Below, one piece after another: positions 37,742 to 48,211 of a DNA stretch of 64,000 nt. The notes under the pieces were generated by a model. That model did not search any database. It had not been told where the DNA came from and saw nothing but the letters and a program-made list of their open reading frames with translations. How positions within the stretch are numbered: position 1 is the first letter of the stretch; every line of letters begins with the position of its first letter. Both the position numbers and the translations under genes were made by a program. Source of the stretch: Hymenobacter montanus (GTDB lineage Bacteria > Bacteroidota > Bacteroidia > Cytophagales > Hymenobacteraceae); assembly GCF_014699115.1 (NCBI RefSeq), contig NZ_JACXAD010000025.1, forward strand, positions 23,242 through 87,241. Reading direction: 5' to 3'.

Positions 37742-37914
37742 ATGCCTTTCCACCAACGCTACGCTCAATTGCAGGCCGCTTCTTTCGTGAAGCGCAAGAG
37801 GCTGCGCTCCGTGTACGGCACCACGGCGTTGGAAAGCTAGCCTTGCCCCTGGAGCGGCTGGAAGCCCTCTACGAGAAAGTAGAAGCTGAGCGCGCGGCAA
37901 AAGCTATTCGCTAA
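37742..37914 (+). pseudogene. Broken small gene, about 57 codons
   Basis: The ATG at 37742 opens MPFHQRYAQLQA. A frameshift then moves to the frame reading RFFREAQEAALRVRHHGVGK and ending EAERAAKAIR before TAA 37912-37914. The charged helical product resembles a small antitoxin but I cannot assign a family. The frame change removes it from service. Confidence 0.5.
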
Positions 37915-37987
37915 ACCAGCGAACTGATTCCCAAAGCGGGGCGTATCTTACAGCGGTTTCTTATTTCATCTCTGTTGTCTGTCAATC

Positions 37988-38230
37988 ATGCCTACTACCC
38001 TAGTCTTAGAGCCTACCAATGAGTCTGACTTGCACCTGCTGCTGAGCCTGGCGCAGCGGTTAGGCGTGAAAGCTACAGCTTCGCCCCCCGTTACGACTAT
38101 TTCCGCCGAAGAGAGGCGGCAACGCTTTTTGGCACTGGCCGGCTCCTGGCAGTCCGACGAAAGCGGAGATGAAATCAACAAGATGCTGATGGAATCGCGG
38201 CATTTCCGTGACCGCGACGTAGAGCTATGA
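37988..38230 (+). CDS. Antitoxin of a PIN-domain (VapC) module
   Basis: 80 residues. The N-terminal 35 residues are helical; the C-terminal half contains ERRQRFLALAGSWQSDES and ends DRDVEL. The GSWQSDE...RDVxL tail is shared with the next antitoxin (38703) although the N-terminal parts differ, so it is probably the toxin-binding segment. Its stop overlaps the toxin start (ATGA at 38227), the usual sign of translational coupling. Confidence 0.85.
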   Translation: MPTTLVLEPTNESDLHLLLSLAQRLGVKATASPPVTTISAEERRQRFLALAGSWQSDESGDEINKMLMESRHFRDRDVEL

Positions 38231-38643
38231 GCCTCTACTTGCTGGATACCAACATCTGCATTCATTTCACTAAGAACGAATACGGCATTGTCGAAAAACT
38301 AGATCACGTCGGTTTCGGTAATTGCTTTATCAGTGAGCTAACCATTGCCGAAATGCTGTACGGCGTGGCCAACAGCGTCCCCACCAAACAGGCCGCCAAC
38401 CGCCACGCGCTGAACCAGCTCCGCATCGCCTTTGAAGGCCACATCCTGCCCATTGCGGACTGCTTCGAGCACTACGCTGCCGAGAAAACCCGCCTGCGCC
38501 GAGCCGGCCGCCCCGTCGATGACTTCGACTTGATGATAGGCTGCACCGCCCTCCGGCATGGTCTCACGCTGGTCACGCGCAACACCCGCCACTTTGCCGG
38601 TTTGGCCAACCTGCCGCTGGAAAACTGGATTGACAAGCTGTAA
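38227..38643 (+). CDS. VapC-type PIN domain toxin
   Basis: 138 residues. PIN ribonuclease acidic residues: Asp7 in LLDTNICIH, Glu in SELTIAEMLYG and Asp in DDFDLMIG, with the closing VTRNTRHF motif. Such toxins cut tRNA or rRNA when freed from antitoxin. Coupled to the antitoxin at 37988. Closely similar in plan to the toxin at 39005. Confidence 0.93.
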   Translation: MSLYLLDTNICIHFTKNEYGIVEKLDHVGFGNCFISELTIAEMLYGVANSVPTKQAANRHALNQLRIAFEGHILPIADCFEHYAAEKTRLRRAGRPVDDFDLMIGCTALRHGLTLVTRNTRHFAGLANLPLENWIDKL

Positions 38644-38663
38644 AGTCCCCATCCGCCCCGCCC

Positions 38664-38697
38664 GCTGCTGACGAAACAGCAGCTTCTCCGTATCTTA
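38664..38697 (+). promoter_or_regulatory. Hairpin plus -7-like box between two TA modules
   Basis: GCTGCTG-ACGAAA-CAGCAGC (38664-38683) followed by TATCTTAA at 38691. It probably ends the first module and starts the second. Related layouts occur at 35.83, 36.93, 37.66 and 39.43 kb (hairpins with a GAAAC loop followed by TAnnTT). Confidence 0.5.
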
Positions 38698-38702
38698 AGC
38701 AT

Positions 38703-39005
38703 ATGAAAATTGCTCTTGAATTAGAATTTCCTGATGAGCAGGCTGCTTTGGTTATGCGGCAGTTGCAAGGCTTGCCGGAAATAACGGTGCGCTTTTTAGG
38801 CCCGGAGGCAATTGAACAGCGGAGTGTGAGCGCTGCTCGTTCGCTGCGCGGCCCTGCCCAGCCAACTGAGCACTTATCGGAACAGCAGCAAAACGAGCTG
38901 CTTGACCAGGTATTTGGCTCGTGGCAGTCGGATGAAACCGATGAGGAGCTAGTACGCCAGATTTATGCGGCCCGACAAGACAACCCCCGCGACGTAACGC
39001 TGTAA
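38703..39005 (+). CDS. Antitoxin of the second PIN module
   Basis: 100 residues. N-terminal MKIALELEFPDEQAALVMRQL forms a strand-helix unit; C-terminal VFGSWQSDETDEELVRQIY...RDVTL matches the tail of the antitoxin at 37988. The TAA shares its last base with the toxin ATG (TAATG). DNA-binding type unclear. Confidence 0.85.
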   Translation: MKIALELEFPDEQAALVMRQLQGLPEITVRFLGPEAIEQRSVSAARSLRGPAQPTEHLSEQQQNELLDQVFGSWQSDETDEELVRQIYAARQDNPRDVTL

Positions 39006-39418
39006 TGCCGTACTTATTGGACACCAATATCTGCATTCACCTGATTAATGGCGACTTCGATTTAGCCGCTAAACTGAAGGTGGTAAAGGTTGAAAACTGT
39101 TTCTTATCGGAGCTTTCCCTGGCTGAGCTACTTTTTGGAGTAGAGAACAGTGCCCTGACCCGGCGGGAGATAAACCGCTTCAACGTGCGGCGTTTTCAGC
39201 AGCTATTTGAGGAAAGAATATTGCCGGTGTCGGGCGCAATCGAGACGTATGCCGTGCAGAAAGCCCATCTACGGCGAATTGGTCGTCCGCAAGGCGAGTT
39301 TGATATGCTGATTGGCACTACCGCCATTGCTTACCGTCTCACCCTGGTCACTCGCAATACGCGCCATTTTGAATATATGGCCCCTTTGGCTGTGGAAAAC
39401 TGGATTGACAAGCCATGA
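39005..39418 (+). CDS. VapC-type PIN domain toxin, second copy
   Basis: 137 residues with LLDTNICIHLING (Asp6), SELSLAELLFG, EFDMLIGTTAIAY and LVTRNTRHF, so all PIN acidic positions are kept. It ends ENWIDKP against ENWIDKL in the first toxin, pointing to tandem duplication of the whole module. A third, dead copy follows at 39693. Confidence 0.93.
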   Translation: MPYLLDTNICIHLINGDFDLAAKLKVVKVENCFLSELSLAELLFGVENSALTRREINRFNVRRFQQLFEERILPVSGAIETYAVQKAHLRRIGRPQGEFDMLIGTTAIAYRLTLVTRNTRHFEYMAPLAVENWIDKP

Positions 39419-39692
39419 AGCAACTTCCCGCCCGCCGCTGCCGAAACGGGCGCTTTGGAAGAGCCCCTAGCTTGAATTTAGCGCAACTCGCCCTGCAAAA
39501 TAGGTCGTTGGGCCTCCAACGGTTGTGGAACCTAATGTTCCGCTGTAATTTGCCGACGTGCGCTAATGGAAGTGCATGCTCCACTGCAAGAGCTAGGGCA
39601 CGCGGTATATGCCTGCATGTTCAAGGCCCAGCAATAGTCCTTAACCTCTCTTTCTACTCCTTCTATGCTAAGGAATCTGCTATCTATCGGCC

Positions 39693-39910
39693 TTGCCATT
39701 ACCGATTGCCATAACGACGAGTTCGAGCCCACTAAGGCAGCAGGTGCTTCCCATCGCGCTCGCGCTGGAAATATTCGCCGACCAGAAAGTAGTGTTGTGG
39801 CGGAGCGACCGGCCAGTTGATGATTTATCATCGGTAGCATGGCGATGGCCAACGGCCTCATGCTCGTCACGCGCAACTCCCGCCACTTCGCTGGCTTGTC
39901 CAACTCGTAA
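39693..39910 (+). pseudogene. Remnant of a third PIN toxin
   Basis: One frame reads QQVLPIALALEIFADQKVVL and RPVDD, matching ILPVSGAIETYAVQK...RP in the intact toxins. A frameshift then leads to FIIGSMAMANGLMLVTRNSR and HFAGLSNS before TAA 39908-39910. The N-terminal half with the first catalytic Asp is missing. The gap 39911-40235 after it shows only increasing AT content. Confidence 0.8.
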
Positions 39911-40235
39911 AGGGCCCCCATTCCATCGTAGTCGGGCCACTCGTTGCGGGTATTGCTTGAGGAAACGCGAGCTTAACATTAATAGTTGCCCTGATGCGAG
40001 TTTAAAGCTTCGGAAATATGCCTATGTAAATATTATGCTTGGAAAATATGATATTCTGTCGTAACTTGCTACTACTCGTCATTGGAGGCTTAACCATAAT
40101 GGCAAGAAGAGCTACGAGCTCGCGCCAGTTGTGTTACCACGATCAAAGAGGTAGCTGCCAGTATCAATGTAGTTATTGTCTTAACACTCACACCTGCTTC
40201 TAAAAAAACATTAATAAATAATAATATAATTCTAT

Positions 40236-40991
40236 ATGAATGAAATAGTTACTGGAATAGGTTTTCCTATCGTAGTTGGAGTTGTGAATTTTGTTGCAAA
40301 CAAAGTATATACCCAATTTACCGGTGATGAAAGGAGTTTCTTCTGGAAAAAGAAAATTCATTTGATAGATCATTTTGACAGTAGAACAGATCTGGAGGAA
40401 CTTAAAAAACGTCTCAAGATTGTTGTCATAGATGATCATGATATTTTTCCTGTACAACCTTTCACTGATGCTGGATATAGTATCGAAAGGTGGAATACCG
40501 TCAAGGATTATTCTAAACTTGAGTCAGGGGCATATGATATAATAGTCTTGGATATATTTGATGTTGCCCAACATCTTTCGGAAGATGATGGCCTTGGTGT
40601 TTTGGATAGCCTTAAAAAGAAAAATCCTGCACAAATAATAATTGCTTATTCCGGCCATAGTTTTGACTTGTCTAAGCAGCGATTTTGGGATTTGGCAGAT
40701 GAGAAGATCGTGAAGCCGTCAAGCTTCTTGAGAATAAAGGATGTAATGGATAATGTTGTGAATCAAAGATTTACTCTTAAACGCTATTGGGAGGTTGTGC
40801 TTGATACTCTCGAGGAGTATAATGTGGACGAAAAAGCAATCGGCAAAATAGAAACTCTTTTTGTTAATGCTCTTTCGACAGGGAGAGAATTAAACTGGGG
40901 CAAGGTTGCCGAAATTGTCCATAATCAGCAATTAATTATCAAGCTAATGCCAGTTGGCAATCTTATCACTAAGAATTTTAGGAAAAAATGA
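40236..40991 (+). CDS. Receiver-domain protein with hydrophobic N terminus (AT-rich pair, gene 1)
   Basis: 251 residues. Residues 5-24 are hydrophobic and may anchor it to the membrane. A full receiver domain lies at about 60-175: Asp66/Asp67, phospho-acceptor Asp106 (VLDIFD), Ser139 (AYSGHS) and Lys160 (IVKPSS). No DNA-binding or enzymatic output domain follows, only a helical C-terminal part (EEYNVDEKAIGKIETLFVNAL). Its stop overlaps the start of the kinase gene (ATGA), so the two are coupled. The base composition is far more AT-rich than the surrounding genome, a sign of recent transfer. It is presumably phosphorylated by the partner kinase; the output is unknown. Confidence 0.82.
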   Translation: MNEIVTGIGFPIVVGVVNFVANKVYTQFTGDERSFFWKKKIHLIDHFDSRTDLEELKKRLKIVVIDDHDIFPVQPFTDAGYSIERWNTVKDYSKLESGAYDIIVLDIFDVAQHLSEDDGLGVLDSLKKKNPAQIIIAYSGHSFDLSKQRFWDLADEKIVKPSSFLRIKDVMDNVVNQRFTLKRYWEVVLDTLEEYNVDEKAIGKIETLFVNALSTGRELNWGKVAEIVHNQQLIIKLMPVGNLITKNFRKK

Positions 40992-42073
40992 AAAAAGAGG
41001 TATTTCAAACCGTGTGTGATTTTCCTTATATATTCAAAAGTGAATTGTTTGATTCTGATACTCTTGTACAGAATAAGACATGTTTTAAATGTAAAATCAG
41101 AACTTGTATTGAGCTATTTAATAGTAATGTTCAATTTGATGAGCACATTTGTCATCAAAAATTTAATAGCGTACTTTTGTATCTGAATGATTCAAAATTT
41201 ATTATAAATGGTCTCGTATTAAATGATAATAAATTTATTTCTAAAGAGCGTAAGAATTCAAGATTGGAATATTGTTTGACTCGTGATAAACTAAATTTAT
41301 TTATAGCGAAGATTTTAAAAATTAATGAGTACATGACTGTAAAAATTAATGATAATATAGAGCAAAATTTTTCTATATTTCATGATGTTAAGACTTCGGT
41401 TGGCTTGGTATACAACTGTATTGAAACTTTTGTAAGTAAACAACCTGGCGGAGACTTTTCCTCAAAGCTTTCTGCTTCTGACCAGTCAATTAAGGATTTA
41501 TATGATAGTCTTGAGCTAGTTACATCTCAATTGACAATGATAGATATTTTTGTAAATCCACAAAGTATTAGCTATGGCAATAAAAAAAGTATAGACATCT
41601 TTAGAATGTTTGATAAGATTTCTAAGCTTTTTAAACATAAAGCTGGCAAAACATCTAAGTACATTGAATTGAGAAAAGAAGGTGGATATGTGCCGAATAG
41701 CTTATGTTATCAGTCAATAGAATTAATAGCAATAATATTGATTGATAACGCAATTAAATACTCATTAAGAGGTACTAAGATTACCATCACTTTGTCCTCA
41801 AGTGCAGGGGTCACGAAGGTCAATATCACATCAAATGGATGGCCTGTACCCATTGCTGAGAGGCCACAGCTATTTAAGAAGTTCTTTCGAGGCACTAACG
41901 CCACAAGAAGTAGTTCTAGCGGATTAGGGGTAGGGCTTTGGATTGTTAGGAAAATACTTGAAGCACATAATTCTAAGATAACTTATACAACAAATGTCAC
42001 AGATGGTGTAAATGGGTTGAATTCATTTGAGTTCTGTATACCAGCTCTTGATGTTCGGTACTCAAGGAGATGA
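40988..42073 (+). CDS. Cys-rich sensor histidine kinase (AT-rich pair, gene 2)
   Basis: 361 residues, no transmembrane helix. The N-terminal sensor region holds a cluster C-x2-C-x4-C-x14-C followed by His (Cys32, 35, 40 and 55), suggesting a metal or Fe-S site. FHDVKTS (His132) looks like the phospho-accepting H-box, followed by a helical dimerisation region. The HATPase domain has N-box LIDNAIKYS (Asn254) and G-box SGLGVGLWIVRKIL (311-324). It is a complete soluble kinase, coupled to the receiver gene before it. AT-rich like its partner. A redox or metal-sensing defence or stress relay is possible but not shown. Confidence 0.85.
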   Translation: MKKEVFQTVCDFPYIFKSELFDSDTLVQNKTCFKCKIRTCIELFNSNVQFDEHICHQKFNSVLLYLNDSKFIINGLVLNDNKFISKERKNSRLEYCLTRDKLNLFIAKILKINEYMTVKINDNIEQNFSIFHDVKTSVGLVYNCIETFVSKQPGGDFSSKLSASDQSIKDLYDSLELVTSQLTMIDIFVNPQSISYGNKKSIDIFRMFDKISKLFKHKAGKTSKYIELRKEGGYVPNSLCYQSIELIAIILIDNAIKYSLRGTKITITLSSSAGVTKVNITSNGWPVPIAERPQLFKKFFRGTNATRSSSSGLGVGLWIVRKILEAHNSKITYTTNVTDGVNGLNSFEFCIPALDVRYSRR

Positions 42074-42149
42074 GCTTTGCTATTACTGAAAATCAGTCAG
42101 TTTTTATTTTTATACGTTTTTCAACAAAAGTTCTGGTAAAGCTATTTTA

Positions 42150-42299
42150 CACTCCGTTTGCTAATTTCTTCGTGGAACTTCTACCTTGAGGCAATTATCC
42201 AAGAGACTATGGCTAGTGAACTTTAAAAACTTTACCATCAAGGCTCAAGAGGCCGTGCAGAAGGCCATTGACACCGACCACCTGCTGGATGTTTTCTAG
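42150..42299 (+). pseudogene. Decayed 5' end of a clpB copy
   Basis: From 42150 the sequence follows the leader of the intact clpB (CCGTTTGCTA onward). From GTG 42216 it reads VNFKNFTIKAQEAVQKAIDT and DHLLDVF before TAG 42297-42299. Against the intact gene this is the first 35 codons with a short in-frame deletion, and then the match ends. The 75 bases before it (42074-42149) are AT-rich and featureless. Confidence 0.85.
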
Positions 42300-42349
42300 T
42301 ATCTTCGCAACAATAGGGGCAATCCTAACATAGTAGTACAGTCGAACTC

Positions 42350-42517
42350 ATGGGTACCACTGATAACAACAAGCCGAACGCGGCCTCAACTGCTAAACTG
42401 ACCAAAGAGGAGCGGCTGGCCCAGGCGCGGGAGTACGCCAAGCAGTTCAAGTTTGAAACGCTCTCGGCGGAGGAATTGAAAAAGATACGTCGCAGTGCCT
42501 ACGCCTATCTTCTCTGA
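42350..42517 (+). CDS. Small basic/acidic protein, 55 residues
   Basis: MGTTDNNKPNAASTAKLTKE starts a hydrophilic, helical product ending KKIRRSAYAYLL. Its 3' end overlaps the start of the next, broken gene (GTG 42495), the arrangement of a small regulator or antitoxin with its partner. No family recognised. Intact. Confidence 0.55.
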   Translation: MGTTDNNKPNAASTAKLTKEERLAQAREYAKQFKFETLSAEELKKIRRSAYAYLL

Positions 42518-43085
42518 AACGCGGCAGCCGGGCGAAGGCTACCCGTTCACGTATCGCAAAGGGCCGTCCCAGCAGGGCGGTCCTTTGGTTTGTACGCACT
42601 ACTACACGTTTCGTACCCGCAAGAACTGGCGCTATGTGTAGAGCCCGAGCAATACAGCCACCACGTTTACGTGTTGAAATTCTACCCGTTGGCGCTTAAA
42701 AATTCACCTAATCGCTTTAAGCTGTTGGTAAACGATGGAGATGCATTTCGCATTCTTAGCACCTGCCTGCGGGTATTTGCCGATATCTGCCGCCGTGACC
42801 CGTTGGCTTCGGCCGGGTTTATTGGCGAAGCCCTGGTCGGCGAAAGCAAAGTGACGACCAATGCGGTTTCGGGTGTATTTTCAGTCGGTTGCCACGTTTA
42901 TCGATGCCATCAATTTTACCCACCACGCGCTACCCGCCATCAGCGCCTATTTCCTGGCAAACAACGCCAACAAGGAGCCGGACTTAATGAATAGCGTCGA
43001 GCAGATGTTCCGCGAGCTATACATCGTGCCGGAGGCAATGGAACCGAATAAGCCCTCTACCTTGAGCAGCGGGAATGGCGGCTGA
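42495..43085 (+). pseudogene. Broken partner gene of the 55-residue protein
   Basis: Starting at GTG 42495 the product reads PTPIFSETRQPGEGYPFTYR and THYYTFRTRKN. The frame breaks near 42620 and continues as VEPEQYSHHVYVLKFYPLAL...FADICRRDPLASAGFIGEAL. It breaks again near 42865 and continues as RFRVYFQSVATFIDAINFTH to 43085. Three frames together would make a protein of about 190 residues. I do not recognise the family; the length and overlap fit a toxin-like or hypothetical two-gene module. Confidence 0.65.
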
Positions 43086-43218
43086 AATTTTGGCGCAACG
43101 GAATCAGCTTAAACTATAATTTCCCGCCAAAAAGTCCGAAAAACCCTTCTCGCACCCCGTTTGCTAGTCCACTCGTACAAACTTCCTAACCCGAAGCACC
43201 TAACTGAGACTACGCAAC

Positions 43219-45834
<2,616 letters not shown>

Positions 45835-45859
45835 TTTGTTGGATTGAGTTATGAATGGG

Positions 45860-45895
45860 AAAGCCCCGTCAGCATTGTGCTGGCGGGGCTTTTTT
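45860..45895. terminator. clpB terminator, bidirectional
   Basis: Stem AAAGCCCCGTCAGCA / TGCTGGCGGGGCTTTT with one wobble, then a T-run. The reverse-strand gene at 45897 ends immediately beside it. The same stem recurs after the clpB 3' fragment (48160). Confidence 0.85.
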
Positions 45896-45896
45896 A

Positions 45897-46706
45897 CTAT
45901 AAATGCCTAGTGCCGAATAGCGGATGCTTCAATGGGCCCTTCTTCTTGTTGTATTCTCTGCCAAGCTTATAAATTCTCATATAATCTTTGTCATAAAGTA
46001 ATTCAAGAATGTGATGCAACATCTCTAATCCATTGATGATGTCTGCTTTTGTTAGAGAATTATTGACGTGACTACTTGAATTACCTATCCATTTAATTGC
46101 CATCAAAAGGCCATATGCTTTCTGTTCTCTCTCTCCTTTCTTGAGTTTGCCAAAAAAATCAATACGGGTATGTAATGAGTATTCCTTTCGCTTGCCATTC
46201 TTATCGATATAAGTCTTAACAATCTTTTTGTCATTCATAATAAGCTCACATACCTTCCTGATCTTGTTTCCTGCGGTAGATAGGTCTTGCCAAAAGGCGC
46301 TAAATGTTTCTAATATTGCGTCTTTTATTGCAATTGGGATATTGTTTCCAATATTGAATAATTTTATTGCGGGTACAAAAAAAAGTGGCGTTAAAATTTC
46401 TTCATAGCTTGAAAAGTATTCGCCTTCATCACACCAGCCACGCTCTTCAACTTCCATTAAGCCAGAAACCACTACTTGTTCGCCACAGTTTTCGTCTGAA
46501 CATATCAGCGTTCCGCAAAAAGTACCTGTTATCCGGAACGGCTCCCATTCTGGATGCGAGTGCTGTGATTTCGATTGTACAGATTCAATTATTCTGAAAT
46601 CATCCTTCTTGCCGGAGACAGCGGATTTATCGCACCACGGGCATGTCCACCCAGGAACTTTATCGAGAGAAAAGCTACTGCTAAGTATTTGGCGACTAAA
46701 TTTCAT
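45897..46706 (-). CDS. DUF4145-like protein with N-terminal zinc-ribbon-like motif
   Basis: 269 residues. Cys22/Cys25 (CPWC) and Cys64/Cys69/Cys74 suggest a zinc ribbon. The C-terminal part has the DUF4145 pattern: AIKWIGNSSSHV...LTKADIINGLEMLHHILELLYD. DUF4145 is often attached to or near restriction enzymes and other defence genes, but this copy stands alone. It is more AT-rich than the flanks, consistent with transfer. It lies between the intact clpB and the clpB 3' fragment. Confidence 0.7.
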   Translation of the reverse strand: MKFSRQILSSSFSLDKVPGWTCPWCDKSAVSGKKDDFRIIESVQSKSQHSHPEWEPFRITGTFCGTLICSDENCGEQVVVSGLMEVEERGWCDEGEYFSSYEEILTPLFFVPAIKLFNIGNNIPIAIKDAILETFSAFWQDLSTAGNKIRKVCELIMNDKKIVKTYIDKNGKRKEYSLHTRIDFFGKLKKGEREQKAYGLLMAIKWIGNSSSHVNNSLTKADIINGLEMLHHILELLYDKDYMRIYKLGREYNKKKGPLKHPLFGTRHL

Positions 46707-46875
46707 TTCGAAGGCAGCTTATAAGTTACTAAAGTTGCCAAGTTAGCTGTTATTCACCTACACCCCTGCTGCCCAATCCCAACTCAAGCCCCCAGCCGCT
46801 TTTCCAGCCTACCCAGTTCCTAGGTAAGCCCAAAAGGACTTTTATGCCCTGCCTGCGACGCAGGTGAGCCCCCAA

Positions 46876-47048
46876 CTGGCGCGAGTTTAGCATAACGTAA
46901 CTCGTGACCAATGTTGGTGTGGAGCTTGAAGCTCCACTGGCGCGCAGCGGCAAGGCGGGACTGCGAACGTGCGGGTAAATGTTCTGTTGCGAGGACAACC
47001 TCGCCTGAATAGTAGGCCCGAATTAGTCTGCGCTAAACTCGCGACAGC
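46876..47048. repeat. REP/MITE-like element, copy 1
   Basis: Bounded by inverted terminal sequences: CTGGCGCGAGTTTAGC at the left and GCTAAACTCGCGACAGC at the right. The left end can itself fold (CGAGTT...AACTCG). The interior (GGAGCTTGAAGCTCCACTG, GCAGCGGCAAGGC, GTTCTGTTGCGAGG) matches the copy at 52168. It has no coding capacity. The rest of the gap 46707-47167 holds nothing else recognisable. Confidence 0.7.
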
Positions 47049-47167
47049 AAAACGACCTAAGAAACTCCCATTAACCTGGCCGCCTCAGCCCCGGCGGTGG
47101 GGCGCGAAGAAATAGCAGAAAGTCCCCCAGAACGCAGCTGATGGAGTTTTCTGCTTCAAAAAGCAGG

Positions 47168-47575
47168 CTATTGAAAACGACTCAGAAACTCTTGCAGGCT
47201 GATGACGGGCATCCGTGGAAACTCCAACTGCTTGAGAACCTCAAAGTGGCGGTCGTTGGTGACCAGGTAATCGGCGTTGGCGGCAATGGCCACGTCAACG
47301 AATTTGTTATCGTCCGGGTCAGCTTCAATGAGCTGCCACTTATAGTAGGCTTCCTGTAAATAGGTGTTGGGGGCAGTAATCAGTACTTCGTGCACTTGCT
47401 GCGCCGTACTGGCCGAGTAGCGGCGCGTAACCTGCTCCTCATACTCCGTCAGAATTTCGTTGCTGATTACCCATTCGAAAGCCTTCGCAATGAACAGTTC
47501 GTAAAGCTGGAAATAAGCGCCGCGTGGGTTAATCGATGCCAACAAACAATTGGTATCTACGACCAAGCGCTGCAT
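47168..47575 (-). CDS. PIN domain toxin (COG1569-like)
   Basis: 135 residues: VVDTNCLLASINPRGAY (Asp7), EILTEYEEQV, DPDDNKFVDVAIAANADYLVTNDRHF with the closing acidic residues. This belongs to the PIN branch called putative toxin-antitoxin PIN proteins, distinct from the VapC type at 38-39 kb. One base overlaps the antitoxin gene. Confidence 0.9.
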   Translation of the reverse strand: MQRLVVDTNCLLASINPRGAYFQLYELFIAKAFEWVISNEILTEYEEQVTRRYSASTAQQVHEVLITAPNTYLQEAYYKWQLIEADPDDNKFVDVAIAANADYLVTNDRHFEVLKQLEFPRMPVISLQEFLSRFQ

Positions 47576-47796
47576 CAGGACGGGTCGTTAAGCATGGCCT
47601 CGACATCGGCCGCTGTATAGCCGCGCTCTTCATTCACGCGCTCCACTTCCACCAATAATTTCTTCGACATGTGGGCGACCAGCAACTCGCGAATCTCCAG
47701 AATCTCTTCGTCGCTCATGCCGCGCTCAAAGAGCCGAAGTAGGCTGATTTGTAGGCTATTGAGCTTAGTCGGCTGAGTGGAAGCAGTAGAAGCCAT
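47575..47796 (-). CDS. Antitoxin of the reverse-strand PIN module
   Basis: 73 residues from ATG 47796. The helical LNSLQISLLRLFERGMSDEE segment and the C-terminal ERVNEERGYTAADVEAMLND are typical of short Bacteroidota antitoxins paired with PIN toxins. The longer open frame upstream starts inside the clpB fragment and is less likely. Confidence 0.82.
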   Translation of the reverse strand: MASTASTQPTKLNSLQISLLRLFERGMSDEEILEIRELLVAHMSKKLLVEVERVNEERGYTAADVEAMLNDPS

Positions 47797-47854
47797 AGCA
47801 GTAAGACGGTTGGTGTTGTAGCAAGATAACGCTGCTCCCTCAAATAATGGTGCC

Positions 47855-48138
47855 CGCCGCATCGTCGCCGTTCAGTTCCGGCAGATTCAGCAGCGTCTGC
47901 CCAAGGCCGGTATCAGCCTCGAAGCCACCGACGAGGTACTCGACTTCCTAAGCGAGCAAGGCTTCGACCCGCAGTTCGTTGCCCGTCCGCTCAAACGCGT
48001 GCTGCAGCGCGTGACTCTGAACGAGCTGTCGAAGGACATTCTTTCGGGCGCGTGTCGAAAGACGCCGTGGTGGAAGCCGTGCTGGAGGATGGCGCGGTGA
48101 AGTTCGAGAACGTGGAATTACAATTACCCACGGTGTAA
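47855..48138 (+). pseudogene. Decayed 3' end of a clpB copy
   Basis: It matches the last 90 or so codons of the intact clpB almost base for base (CGCCGCATCGTCG...GGTATCAGCCTCGAAGCCAC...GAACGAGCTGTCGAAGGACAT), with substitutions and a one-base deletion near 48050. It ends at the same TAA (48136-48138) and keeps the same terminator. It has no start and cannot be expressed as ClpB. Confidence 0.9.
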
Positions 48139-48159
48139 TAGTCGGGTGGTTTTAAATGG

Positions 48160-48195
48160 AAAAGCCCCGTCAGCATTGTGCTGACGGGGCTTTTT
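48160..48195. terminator. Terminator of the clpB 3' fragment
   Basis: Perfect stem AAAAGCCCCGTCAGCA / TGCTGACGGGGCTTTT, the same hairpin as at 45860. It now also serves the reverse-strand TetR gene that ends at 48212. Confidence 0.85.
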
Positions 48196-48211
48196 GTTTG
48201 CACCCAATGGC

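Noticed and set aside
35727..39480. attC sites of a chromosomal integron
   Set aside because: The recurring gaps lack the RYYYAAC / GTTRRRY core pair, and no integrase gene is visible; only the cassette-like logic is kept as a finding.
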